Assembly (NCBI GenBank): GCA_001595885.1
Contig: LSSH01000033.1
Coordinates: forward strand, 1-21,048
Reading direction: 5' to 3'
DNA from: Candidatus Proteinoplasmatales archaeon SG8-5
Lineage (GTDB): Archaea > Thermoplasmatota > Thermoplasmata > SG8-5
DNA: 21,048 nt
Shown here piece after piece: positions 1 to 9,200 of this stretch. Every line of letters starts with the position of its first letter. The first letter of the stretch is position 1. The notes under the pieces were generated by a model. The model had not been told where the DNA came from. It did not search any database and saw only the letters and a program-made list of their open reading frames with translations. The position numbers and the translations under genes were made by a program.

Positions 1-3000
1 GGTTTGTAGACGTTGTAGTCGGTCCAAACCTTATTCACATTGTCGAACCACTGCACGCAGTCCCACGTTGTCCCGCCGTCGCCGAAAGCGGAATCATCGA
101 ATATCGTTGGCACGTCACCGGTGATCTCTATCGGGAACGAGACGAAGACCCAGTCACCGGCCAAGAAGCCGGCCAGGTCGATGTCGTAGGCTTGCGGCGG
201 CGGCGGCAGGCTGCTTGGCCAGTGTAACGACGACGGTGTAACCTCATTGTCATACGCGAAGGTGAACACGCCGTCCGGATTGGCCCCGGTTGTCACCGTA
301 GCCCTAGCGTAATCCGTAAATATCCTCGTCTGGGTCCCGCCCCCGCCGCTGTCCATGAGGTAGTAGTGGACCAGCCATTCGAAGGTGTTGTCCGGGCCCT
401 GGAGGTATTCGGTGAAGTCCACACCGCTCAGGATGCCGCTGACAACCGAGCCCGGGGCCGATGTCCCCACGGTCCCCGAGGCGACGAACGTCCAGGAGCT
501 TGTCACATGGTTCCAGGCGTACAATCCGATGTCTGGGCTATCCGCCCGGCTCACATAACCTGCGAAGTGAAGGTCGATTGACATGATGTCACCTGGAGCC
601 TCGCTGATGTTCCATATGTGAGAGATGCTGCTCCAGTCGCCGCTTCCCGGGTCGCCGGACCGCGAGTACTCGCTATCCCCCTGGGCCGCCATCTCGTCGT
701 AAGGCGGGTTGTTGATCGTGTCCACTATGGTTATCTCGTTCTTGCTGTTGATGATTGTGGGAGGAGAATCCTCGCTGTCAATGTAATAGCACACCCTATC
801 CGTGCCAACGCCCCATGCCGCATCGCCGCCCGTGTAGTCGTAGACTGTCTGGGGTCCGGGCCCGGACGAGACACCGGTCACGTGCAACCATAGTTCAACG
901 TAAAAGCTGTCGCCGTCCGGAAGCGTGACGCCCGAAGCAATGTAAGACCACTCGAACCTGTGATGACTGCCCACGTAATTCGCTATGTCCTCGTCGTCGT
1001 ATCCAGTGGTGAAGAGCGGAAGCCCGTCGCTGTACCTGAACACGCGGGCATACAGGTTGCCGTTTGCATGGTCGTTGTTCATCTGGCCGTACACGTAGAA
1101 GCGCCACTCACCGTCCAAGCCAGTCGGGCCAGCTATTGCAGATGTCACCCATTTCCCGTCCGTGGTGTCAACCTGGTATTCGCCGGTCGCCACCATCACG
1201 TCGGTGGCCCCTGTCTGAACGGTAGCCTCAAGCGGGTCCAGGTTGAGGTTCCTATAACCGGCACCCGGAGATTGCACCTGGAAGAACAGGAGGCTCTCTG
1301 CGGTCCCGCTCCTTTCCTCGGTGTTCATCTCCATGGTCGGGGGGTCGCCGGGCGGGTCGCCACCTGTGTCCTCGGCCCGAACCACGTAATAATAAGTCAC
1401 ACCCTCGACCACGGTGATGTCGTCCCAGGTCACCACGTTCCCGACCTCGCCCGCCGTCGTCTGGGTGCTCATGTCGATCCTGTTCGTGCCGTTGTCCGGT
1501 ATGAAGCCCTGGGTCTCGCTCCTGTACACGTGATACGTGATGGGGAACTCGTTGCCGTTCGGGTCGGCAGCAGCCGTCCAGAAGAGGGTGAGCGTGTTAC
1601 CGGTTCCCGGGTTGAACACCGATTCGAGACCCTGGAAGGGCGCTCCGGGCGCGTCCGGTATCTCCTTCGAGTACACGTACACCCACTTGCCGGTCCACGG
1701 GCCCCAGTTGCTCACGCTGTCCTGGGCTCTGACCTCGATGTAGTGCCACCCGACCACAAGGTTCATCATGTCCGATTGCTCGGCCGCCTCGGCCACGCTG
1801 TTGAACCCGCCGTCAACTGGCCCCATTGCGGTCGCTGCCCCGAAGTCCCACCTGTATTCGGCGGCGGCGACGTTGTTATACCCGGTGTTGAACTCGTCCA
1901 TGGTCGCGCCGATGTTCAACGGGTTGTTCCTGATCCATCTGGTCGGGACCTGCACCGAGCGCGTTATCGGGCCAAGGTTATCTGTGAGGTCGGTCATCCA
2001 GCCGTCGTACAGTGTCAATAGGAAGACGTCGCTTGGCCCTGTCTCGAAGGCGTTGTACGCTACCAGTAGGTTATTGCCCTGGCGCGTTGCCCTGAAGGCC
2101 GGTTCCTTTGTGAAGGAATCCCTGGTGACGAAATTGTCAGTCCATGATGAGTAGCCGTCGGTGTACGGGCTGCTGGCACTGTACAGATTATATGTCCAGT
2201 AGCCGTTGCTTGTGCTGGTGGGGTGCTGTTTTGCTGTCACCCAGGCGACGCTGTCTGCGGTGACGTCCATATCCATCATCTTGTTCGAGTCGAAGTGGCC
2301 GTTGTCGCAGTCGTTGTTCGGACCCCCGAGGGCTCCGCGCGGGGCGGCAAAACTGCCGCCGTCGTTGTCCGTATATGTCACGTAAGGCAGCTTGAAGTCA
2401 TTGTAATTGTTACCGCTGGACTGCCCGGCGCAGACGTAGTACCTGTCGTTCGCCGGGTCGCCTCCAGAGTATCCCCACATGGCGTCGTTGGGCGGAAACT
2501 CCATGGCCATCACTGCCCCGCCCCAGGAGCCGGCGTAGTTACGATAATACATCTTCCTGTCGGTCCCGGTCATGTACGTGGTGAAGCATAAATCTCCGTC
2601 CGCGTCGTTGTCGCAGCCGGGACCGTACTGGTTGCTGCCGCCGACAGAGAGACTGGTGCCGCTGCCCCAGGAGTTTCCGCCGTCCACAGACAACCTTTCG
2701 TACGGTGAGATCGAGTTAGGGTTCTGGTTCATGTTGTTCGAGGTCCCGAAGTAATAGTTATTTTCGATGAAGTGTATCTCGTCGGGGTTGTAGAAGCCGA
2801 TGTCAATCTCCCGGTAGTCGTTGTAGGTATCCGGCCCGTCACCATTGTTGAAGGGGTACCTGATGTTCCAAGTCGTATACGGGGGGTCGGCGTAGCAGAC
2901 CACGCACCTCCTGTTGGTGCACTCCTGCCAGGTGTCACCGTTCACCAGCGGCTTCATCGAGTTGTAGCCTATGAATACCCTGCCTGCGTTGTTGTGCCCG

Positions 3001-6000
3001 GCTGGCGCGCATTTGGTCTCGATGCACTGCGGGTCGTCCGCGAACGTCGTCACGGGTATCGGGTCGCCGAAGGTCTGACCGTTGTCGCTGGAAACGCTCA
3101 CGAACACCCTTTCGCCGATGCCGGTGTCCTGGAGATACGATACGACAACGTAATTCGACCATACGGCGATGCCCGGGTTCATCTCCGAGAGGGGCGTGTC
3201 CGTGACCCTCACCCTATTCGGCAATCGCTGGTCTATGACGTCTATGTTGAATAAGATGTGATCCTCGGATATCGAACCGGCCGATGAGGCCGTAATCCTG
3301 ATGGGGTGCGCCTCGGCCGTTGCCGCCCCGGGGGCCGTGACGTATGCTGTCACGTGCCTGATCTCGTCGGAGGCCAGTGAAAAGCTGGTTCCGGTGTCGA
3401 AGGCCACTGACCAGCCACTTGGCAGCGGGTCTCCAACGAAGTACCCGTCACCCTGGTATGTTGCGGTGAGGTCGATGGTGTCGGTTGAGGTCCCGAAGTT
3501 CTGCACCGTGAAACCTACCGCGACCGTTCCTCCCGGCGGTGTCTGGTAGCTCTGGAAGCCGTAGCCGTCCCTCATGTGGTAGGTCATGTTGGCGTCCTGC
3601 TTGACCTCGATCTGGTACGTATTCTGCGGTCCGAAATCGGCCGATGCCACAACGTGCCAATCCGCCGCCCCGGAACGCTCCGCGACCTCGATCGTCCAGA
3701 TACCTTTCTCAGGGGCATCTATCAGAATGACCTCCACGTTGTTGATGTCGTCCCCGCCGTCGTTGGACGTGTCCCAATCATAAGCCCCGGTCGGATAGGC
3801 GCTCGGGTAGGCCGACCAGCTTGGTAATGCGACACCACTCCAGTCATTTGCCGGGCTCAGCGGAATCGACCTTGACTCCTGGAATGCGTTCCCGTAGTAG
3901 GTTGTGGTTCCGTCAGGGGCCGTGACCACCAGGTCATAGTCCACCGTCAACGCTCCGGAGGCGGTGCCCGTGTCCCAGTGGCACATCGTGACCTTGAGAG
4001 GCGCCGCTGAGGTCATTACCTCAATGTTAAGCGCCCCTGAGCTGCCGGTGCCGCTCCAGTACTGGTTTGACAATGGTGCAGGCGGGCAAATCGAGTACAT
4101 GGGGTTGCAAAGACCCCATCCCTGACCGTAGCTGGGGAAGCCGAAGCCCATGTCCTGGGCCCCATGTATCAGAAATGCCTTGATGAGCAGCGCGTCAGGC
4201 TCGTTGGGTCCTTCTGTCGGGTTGTTGTCATAACCGAGGACGTCCACCAGGTAATCCCTTATCAGGATGCAGTCACCGGCTGCGGCCGGTGCTGAAAACG
4301 ACGTGCCCTGATTCTTCCTATAATCGCATCGGCCGTCACCGTCATAGTCAACCTCGAGGGATGCGTCGTTGTTCGCTCCCCTGTAAAGGGAATTGTCGTG
4401 ATTGGCCTCGTCATCGGATTGGGGCATGACAACCCCGGCTCCGAATTCAACCACGTCGGGTTTGACCCTCATGTCCGTGGCACTGACCGGTCCTTTTGCA
4501 CTTCCGGTCCAGAGGCCCCAGCAGTTGTCATCGCTCTGGAACCAATCTCCCCTGTTGCCCTCCGCGGCCCCGATGGACAGGCCGTTCTTGCAGTTGCCGT
4601 AACCGGTGACCGTCATCTCGTTCGGGCCCCAGTTGCAGGCGCAGAAGCACACGATGCCGTTAGGTCGTCCCAACATGAATGAGTCGACGTCACTCCAATA
4701 ACCGTTTTCTACATTACCGGATTCCGCCCAAGAGTGGGAGAACACCCTGGAGCAGTTGTCCCCGGGGAGGTCTGTCCCATCATAGCTCCTAGGCATGTCG
4801 CCTGTGTTCAGGTTATCGTATGCAACTATGTACGTTTCCGGAGCCCTACCGGCCATTCCGGCGCGGTCCAACATACCCAGGGGATTAATGTCGGCTATCT
4901 CGTAGTACTGGCGATTTGAGTTGTCAAGCCCCAGCCACCCTTCCATGCAGTACCCGTTACCTGCGGCGATGCCGACGCATGCGGTTGAGTGGTCGTCAGG
5001 GTCTCCCGTGTCCTGGCAATAGATTACCCTGTCACCGAGCGGTCCCTGGGCGAAATCAAGGTGCGTGTCATCCAATCCGAGGTCCTGATGGTGGTATACT
5101 TGGCCCTGGCCAGTGATCATCAGTGGCAGGTTGTTCCTGGTCTGGTCCCAGACGACATGGGCGCCGACAATCTCTCCGGTCAATGAGCATTGCTGATTGA
5201 CCTCGCTGAGGTCCTTGTTCTTGAACTCAATCAGGCCGACCGAGTCCAGTTTTGCGATCTCCGGTAGGAGCCGGTCATTCAAGCGTGCCTCGACCTTGTT
5301 GCAACCTTCGTTCACCAGGAGTGTCTCGGCACCCAGGTACTCCAGGGAAGTCGCAAGCTCATCCACGGTCACATCGAATGGCGTAATCCTCACGTTGAAT
5401 TCGCCGGTCTGCTCCCTTACTTTCTGATAAACCTTGTAATAGGGGTGGTAGTGGTCCATCCACTCAATGAAAGGCAATTCCCCGACGGCTGAAGCTTGGT
5501 CGTGCGTCATTTTCACCACCGCGAGATTATCGCCGATCATGTTGAACAATGCGGTTGACTCCATTGACAATCGGTCCACCCATTCGATATCTGCCGGGAC
5601 CACGAACTGGACCAGATACAATTCACTGTTCTCAGCCTTCCACTCCCGAGGTACATCGAAGCCGGCCCGTGAATCAAAATCAACTCCGGTCTCCATCATC
5701 CTGACCCGTGTCCTGTCGGGTATCTCCGCCACCTGGTATACGTCGCCGAGTTCTTTCATGACATCTTCTGAAGCCGCCACAACAGATGCCATCTTATCCT
5801 CTTTAATTACCTGGACATTCACATCCTTTGAGAGCTCTGTCCTATCCTGTGGCGTCTTGTGTATCACATAAAAAAAATTGATCTCCTCGTGGATGTCGTG
5901 ATCAGGTCGCACATCATCAGTTATCACCGCCGAGCTTTGCGTCAGCATACTGGTCGATAACATGATCGCCATTATCAAAATTAACAAGTTCTTACAATTT

Positions 6001-6020
6001 CTTATTATTATCTGCATCAT
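1..6020 (-). CDS. Secreted multidomain S8 (subtilisin, Kp43-like) serine peptidase, C terminus outside window
   Basis: An uninterrupted frame runs from ATG at 6020 to the left edge (at least 2006 codons, no stop reached). Residues 1-30 form a signal peptide: basic start, then a hydrophobic run ending near SSA. Residues about 30-295 resemble the two-part propeptide of Kp43-type subtilisins. The catalytic domain has Asp313 in HHQDLGLDDTHLDF, His344 in DDHSTACVGIAAG, oxyanion Asn463 in CACNWGPN and Ser574 in GTSFSAPAAAG, so the triad is complete. Residues about 655-805 match the C-terminal beta-barrel of this family (LKVTMCHWD, DYDLVVTAPDGTTTYYGN, DDINNVEVILID). An adhesin-like beta domain follows (815-925). 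A propeller-like region with Asp boxes at 977-984 (SSDNGQTF), 1111-1118 (SVDGGNSW) and 1217-1224 comes next, then Ig-like and FN3-like modules (about 1345-1555) and more beta-rich sequence. The role inferred is extracellular proteolysis after export. Cysteines are frequent around the active site. ATG at 6017 is an equally placed second start; 6020 is chosen for its Shine-Dalgarno spacing. Confidence 0.93.
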   Translation of the reverse strand, partial: MMQIIIRNCKNLLILIMAIMLSTSMLTQSSAVITDDVRPDHDIHEEINFFYVIHKTPQDRTELSKDVNVQVIKEDKMASVVAASEDVMKELGDVYQVAEIPDRTRVRMMETGVDFDSRAGFDVPREWKAENSELYLVQFVVPADIEWVDRLSMESTALFNMIGDNLAVVKMTHDQASAVGELPFIEWMDHYHPYYKVYQKVREQTGEFNVRITPFDVTVDELATSLEYLGAETLLVNEGCNKVEARLNDRLLPEIAKLDSVGLIEFKNKDLSEVNQQCSLTGEIVGAHVVWDQTRNNLPLMITGQGQVYHHQDLGLDDTHLDFAQGPLGDRVIYCQDTGDPDDHSTACVGIAAGNGYCMEGWLGLDNSNRQYYEIADINPLGMLDRAGMAGRAPETYIVAYDNLNTGDMPRSYDGTDLPGDNCSRVFSHSWAESGNVENGYWSDVDSFMLGRPNGIVCFCACNWGPNEMTVTGYGNCKNGLSIGAAEGNRGDWFQSDDNCWGLWTGSAKGPVSATDMRVKPDVVEFGAGVVMPQSDDEANHDNSLYRGANNDASLEVDYDGDGRCDYRKNQGTSFSAPAAAGDCILIRDYLVDVLGYDNNPTEGPNEPDALLIKAFLIHGAQDMGFGFPSYGQGWGLCNPMYSICPPAPLSNQYWSGTGSSGALNIEVMTSAAPLKVTMCHWDTGTASGALTVDYDLVVTAPDGTTTYYGNAFQESRSIPLSPANDWSGVALPSWSAYPSAYPTGAYDWDTSNDGGDDINNVEVILIDAPEKGIWTIEVAERSGAADWHVVASADFGPQNTYQIEVKQDANMTYHMRDGYGFQSYQTPPGGTVAVGFTVQNFGTSTDTIDLTATYQGDGYFVGDPLPSGWSVAFDTGTSFSLASDEIRHVTAYVTAPGAATAEAHPIRITASSAGSISEDHILFNIDVIDQRLPNRVRVTDTPLSEMNPGIAVWSNYVVVSYLQDTGIGERVFVSVSSDNGQTFGDPIPVTTFADDPQCIETKCAPAGHNNAGRVFIGYNSMKPLVNGDTWQECTNRRCVVCYADPPYTTWNIRYPFNNGDGPDTYNDYREIDIGFYNPDEIHFIENNYYFGTSNNMNQNPNSISPYERLSVDGGNSWGSGTSLSVGGSNQYGPGCDNDADGDLCFTTYMTGTDRKMYYRNYAGSWGGAVMAMEFPPNDAMWGYSGGDPANDRYYVCAGQSSGNNYNDFKLPYVTYTDNDGGSFAAPRGALGGPNNDCDNGHFDSNKMMDMDVTADSVAWVTAKQHPTSTSNGYWTYNLYSASSPYTDGYSSWTDNFVTRDSFTKEPAFRATRQGNNLLVAYNAFETGPSDVFLLTLYDGWMTDLTDNLGPITRSVQVPTRWIRNNPLNIGATMDEFNTGYNNVAAAEYRWDFGAATAMGPVDGGFNSVAEAAEQSDMMNLVVGWHYIEVRAQDSVSNWGPWTGKWVYVYSKEIPDAPGAPFQGLESVFNPGTGNTLTLFWTAAADPNGNEFPITYHVYRSETQGFIPDNGTNRIDMSTQTTAGEVGNVVTWDDITVVEGVTYYYVVRAEDTGGDPPGDPPTMEMNTEERSGTAESLLFFQVQSPGAGYRNLNLDPLEATVQTGATDVMVATGEYQVDTTDGKWVTSAIAGPTGLDGEWRFYVYGQMNNDHANGNLYARVFRYSDGLPLFTTGYDDEDIANYVGSHHRFEWSYIASGVTLPDGDSFYVELWLHVTGVSSGPGPQTVYDYTGGDAAWGVGTDRVCYYIDSEDSPPTIINSKNEITIVDTINNPPYDEMAAQGDSEYSRSGDPGSGDWSSISHIWNISEAPGDIMSIDLHFAGYVSRADSPDIGLYAWNHVTSSWTFVASGTVGTSAPGSVVSGILSGVDFTEYLQGPDNTFEWLVHYYLMDSGGGGTQTRIFTDYARATVTTGANPDGVFTFAYDNEVTPSSLHWPSSLPPPPQAYDIDLAGFLAGDWVFVSFPIEITGDVPTIFDDSAFGDGGTTWDCVQWFDNVNKVWTDYNVYK

Positions 6021-6025
6021 CGTTC

Positions 6026-6031
6026 CCTCCT
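6026..6031 (-). promoter_or_regulatory. Shine-Dalgarno site of the minus-strand S8 peptidase
   Basis: On the minus strand the bases just before the ATG read AAGGAGGGAACG. AGGAGG is a strong match to the archaeal 16S rRNA tail and lies about five bases from the start codon at 6020. This fixes the start of the peptidase. Confidence 0.8.
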
Positions 6032-6063
6032 TTCCTCCAAGGATTACAAAATATAACAGGAAA

Positions 6064-6214
6064 ATGCAATCAGTGCTATAAATAGTTATTTGTACATTAA
6101 TAAATTAGTAATCAATGTTCGATAATCTATTAAGTACATTTAATCAATTAACGAAAAATTATAGATAAATTAAACATTGATTAATTAAATATTTAAATTG
6201 AATGCACATTGCAT
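6064..6214. repeat. Nested inverted repeats in the divergent intergenic region
   Basis: TAATCAATGTT at 6109-6119 and its exact complement AACATTGATTA at 6173-6183 form an 11-base inverted repeat. The core TAATCAAT appears once more at 6141-6148. Outside it, ATGCAAT (6064-6070) and ATTGCAT (6208-6214) form another inverted pair centred near the same point. The region sits between two divergent promoters, so binding sites for a shared regulator are possible. The local AT content makes chance matches of this size more likely than elsewhere. Confidence 0.45.
6076..6085 (-). promoter_or_regulatory. Likely TATA box for the minus-strand S8 peptidase
   Basis: CTATTTATAG on the minus strand lies about 56 bases before the ATG. 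Archaeal transcription usually begins about 25 bases after the TATA box, which predicts a leader of roughly 30 bases carrying the Shine-Dalgarno site. The call rests on sequence match and spacing only, and the surroundings are very AT-rich, so other boxes are possible. Confidence 0.5.
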
Positions 6215-6240
6215 AGTAAACGCCGGAGAATGAATAATTA

Positions 6241-6248
6241 TTTATAAA
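6241..6248 (+). promoter_or_regulatory. Likely TATA box for the giant plus-strand S8-like protein
   Basis: TTTATAAA lies 35-42 bases before ATG 6283. This would place the transcription start near 6268-6272 and leave a leader of roughly 10-15 bases. It also argues against translation from the upstream in-frame TTG at 6250, which would lie upstream of the predicted transcript start. Confidence 0.55.
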
Positions 6249-6282
6249 TTTGAAACATACGTATGTAAGGTATGTGAGAGTA

Positions 6283-9200
6283 ATGAAAATTGATAAACGA
6301 ATAATTATATTCATGATTGTTGTATTTTTATTTATTCATACATTGAATACACCGACGCTTGACTTTTGGCAGGACACTGTTGAGCCAGTTTTTACTGTAG
6401 AGAACCTGATTGGACCCCCGGAAGCTAGCACATACGAGGCTGAGCCCGGAATATCAGAACCGCCGAACACGAATAATCATAAGGGTCCCGGTGACCCCCC
6501 TTACAGCCTTACCGATAGCAGAAGCCTCGGCACCTTGAACGGTGTCAAAGGCGTTGCCGGACTGGGCAATTGGAGCTTCAGGGACGCCCACCGGATCCCT
6601 GATATTGAATGCAATTACAGCCTGAACGGAACTGGAATCGTCGTCGGTATTGCGGACACGGGAGTGGACTTCTGTAAGACAGAGTTGCAGGATTCATTAG
6701 AGAGGGTTGGTAATCTGACCGTTACCAATGCGACCGTTGTAACGAGCGCTCCCGAGGGTCTAGTATCGGTCCTATTTGGAAGCAGCATCATCAATATAGA
6801 CCAGGAAAAGGTTATCACTTGCGCAATTGGCGGAGAGACCTTATTGAGTTTAAACAATGGCCGCATTGTCGAGAGCTCCTTGAATCTGTATAGAAACAAC
6901 GCATTGGAGCCGATGGGCACGGGCGAATATTCCATAGACCTCGTGACCGGCGACATACTACTCAATGAACCGCTGCAGACGGGGGATAACATCACAGCCA
7001 GTTATTCATATTATCAAATAAATAAACACATCATTCCCAACTCGTATCTTGTCTACAGGAACTCGACCCTCCTCACGGAAGGGACGGAATATACCATGGA
7101 CACGTCTATAGGTGAGATCACTTTCGTCATACCCCTGAATGCAGGGGCCAAGATCAACATAACATACTCCCACACACCAATCAACTACGGTTGGCCAGCA
7201 GTGCTGGACGTCGAATCGCACAGGGAATATGTGGCATATTCTAGGATATCAGATAACAGTTGGTTCTGTAACACGACGCTAACAGGCTCCATCGAGGGCG
7301 GAACGCCACCCACGTTCGAGTATTTCCATTCCCCGGCTTTCCAGATGAACGGAAGGGAGACAGACTTCAACATGGTCGACAGGTCATACAGGAACACGAA
7401 TCCAGTGAGCACCGAGGGCGAGATATGGGACGGAGAGGCCTGGATTCCCGTTTCTACTATCGGAGGCATGGACTTCGACCTGACAAACCTGTACGTCAGC
7501 AGGGATTATGATAACTGGTACTTCGGCTTCGAGACCATGAACGCCCAGTTAAACAGGACCTACGGCCTGTACATAGACCTTGACAATGTTACTTCTGGGG
7601 CCGGGATAGGGCCAATGGGTGTCCCCGACCCCCAAGGGCATCATGTGGACGCTGAATCCTCTCACACATCGGGGCTCAACGGTTTGGCGCATAACCAGTT
7701 GATGGGCCTTCTTGCCTCCTGCAGTGACGGTCAGGATTATGGATCGAACAAGCAAGGCGCGGACAGCGAGGCGGTCTTCGTTTGGACCGAGAACGACGGG
7801 TCATTGTGCCGGGTCCTGACCGAACCGGACGAGGACATCAAGGCGGTCGCCTGGAGTCATTCGGGGAACCTTCTCGTCGCAAGCTCCAGAAGCCGCGTTT
7901 ACATCTGGAACGCGACGACGTGGGACCTTCTGGCCTCCACTCAATTGACCACCTCTGGGATACTCGATTACCTGTCAATCAGCCCCGACGACAGTTGGGT
8001 AGCGCTGCCCAGAGGGACCTCCAGGTTCACCCTCATCAACATCTCTGACGAGGCTGCACCTTCGTTTCCCACTAACAACGTGAGTGCCGGTGGGGGCATG
8101 ACGCAATCGGTAGCCTTCAATCCGTCAGGTAACAGGATCGCGGTCGGGATGGACGACGGTACTGTGAGGATATTCGACACGACTGACTATTCGGCGCATG
8201 AGCTGGAGATGTCTCATGAGAACATCGCTGGTCCCGGAAACGGACACGTCTTCAACACACCTGTCAGAAGATTGGCATGGAGCCCGGACGGCACGCGAAT
8301 AGCGTCCGGGGGCGATGACGGGAGGTTGTTCATTTGGGACTCGACGACCGGAGCCATAATCGATGCTTGGACCGAGACTCCCGGTCACCAGGGGCCGCTG
8401 ACGACCGCCTCTGACCATGCCTTCGGGGGCGTGGTGTGGTCGACCGATAGGCTCGTCGTCGGCACCTGGGAAGGGACCTTGGTAGTCATCAACACCTTGA
8501 CCTCATCGGTGGACAACACCGTCCACAACAGGCGTAACAGCAGTGTGAACTGCATTTGCACTTCCGGCCCCTGGAGCGACCTGTTCGTGGGCAGCGAGGA
8601 CACGACTATCAGGTTGTATGACATGACAGCAAGCGCCGGCAACGTGATTCAATATGAATCATATTACAGGCACAAGCCAGACGTGATCGTGTACATACCT
8701 TACGATGCCGAGACGTACGTCATCGATGAGAACGGCGACAAGGTCATCGGCCAGGCCGACGCAATACTTGACCCCCTCGTGTACAGATGGACCGGGTCCG
8801 ATTGGAACCTGACGTCATTAAGCGACCACGGGGAGGACCTGTACTTCTATAAGGGCAACAAGGAATTGTCCTCCGAATCCCAGGGATTGACCGAGACCAC
8901 CCTAAAAGGTTTCGTAGAGATGGCCTTGCCTAGGGCGATGTTCAATGTGGCGGACGACAAGGCAATGTCGGTAGAGCTCTTCGTTGTCTCGGACGAGCCC
9001 AGCGTGGCCCAGGACACGGTACCGTCGGACCACAACGTAGGGGCGGCCACGACAGACTTCCAGACCTCGGACGTTCGGAGTCTCTCCTCTCTCGTTTATG
9101 TTGATTTTCCGGAGACCACCATCGACCTCCCCGCCGACCTTATTTCGAAGAGCGGCACATATCACTATGGTATACACCCGAGCAAGTCGTTGAGCCATTA

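Noticed and set aside
960..2021. A 353-codon plus-strand open frame opposite the minus-strand peptidase
   Set aside because: It has no recognisable protein family, a composition rich in Val, Arg, His and Gly typical of antisense frames of GC-rich genes, and lies wholly opposite a continuous coding frame with clear S8 and propeller motifs.
6250..6282. TTG 6250 (or GTG 6274) as start of the giant S8-like protein
   Set aside because: The likely TATA box at 6241-6248 would put the transcript start downstream of TTG 6250, and ATG 6283 directly precedes the basic and hydrophobic export segment. The longer form cannot be fully excluded.
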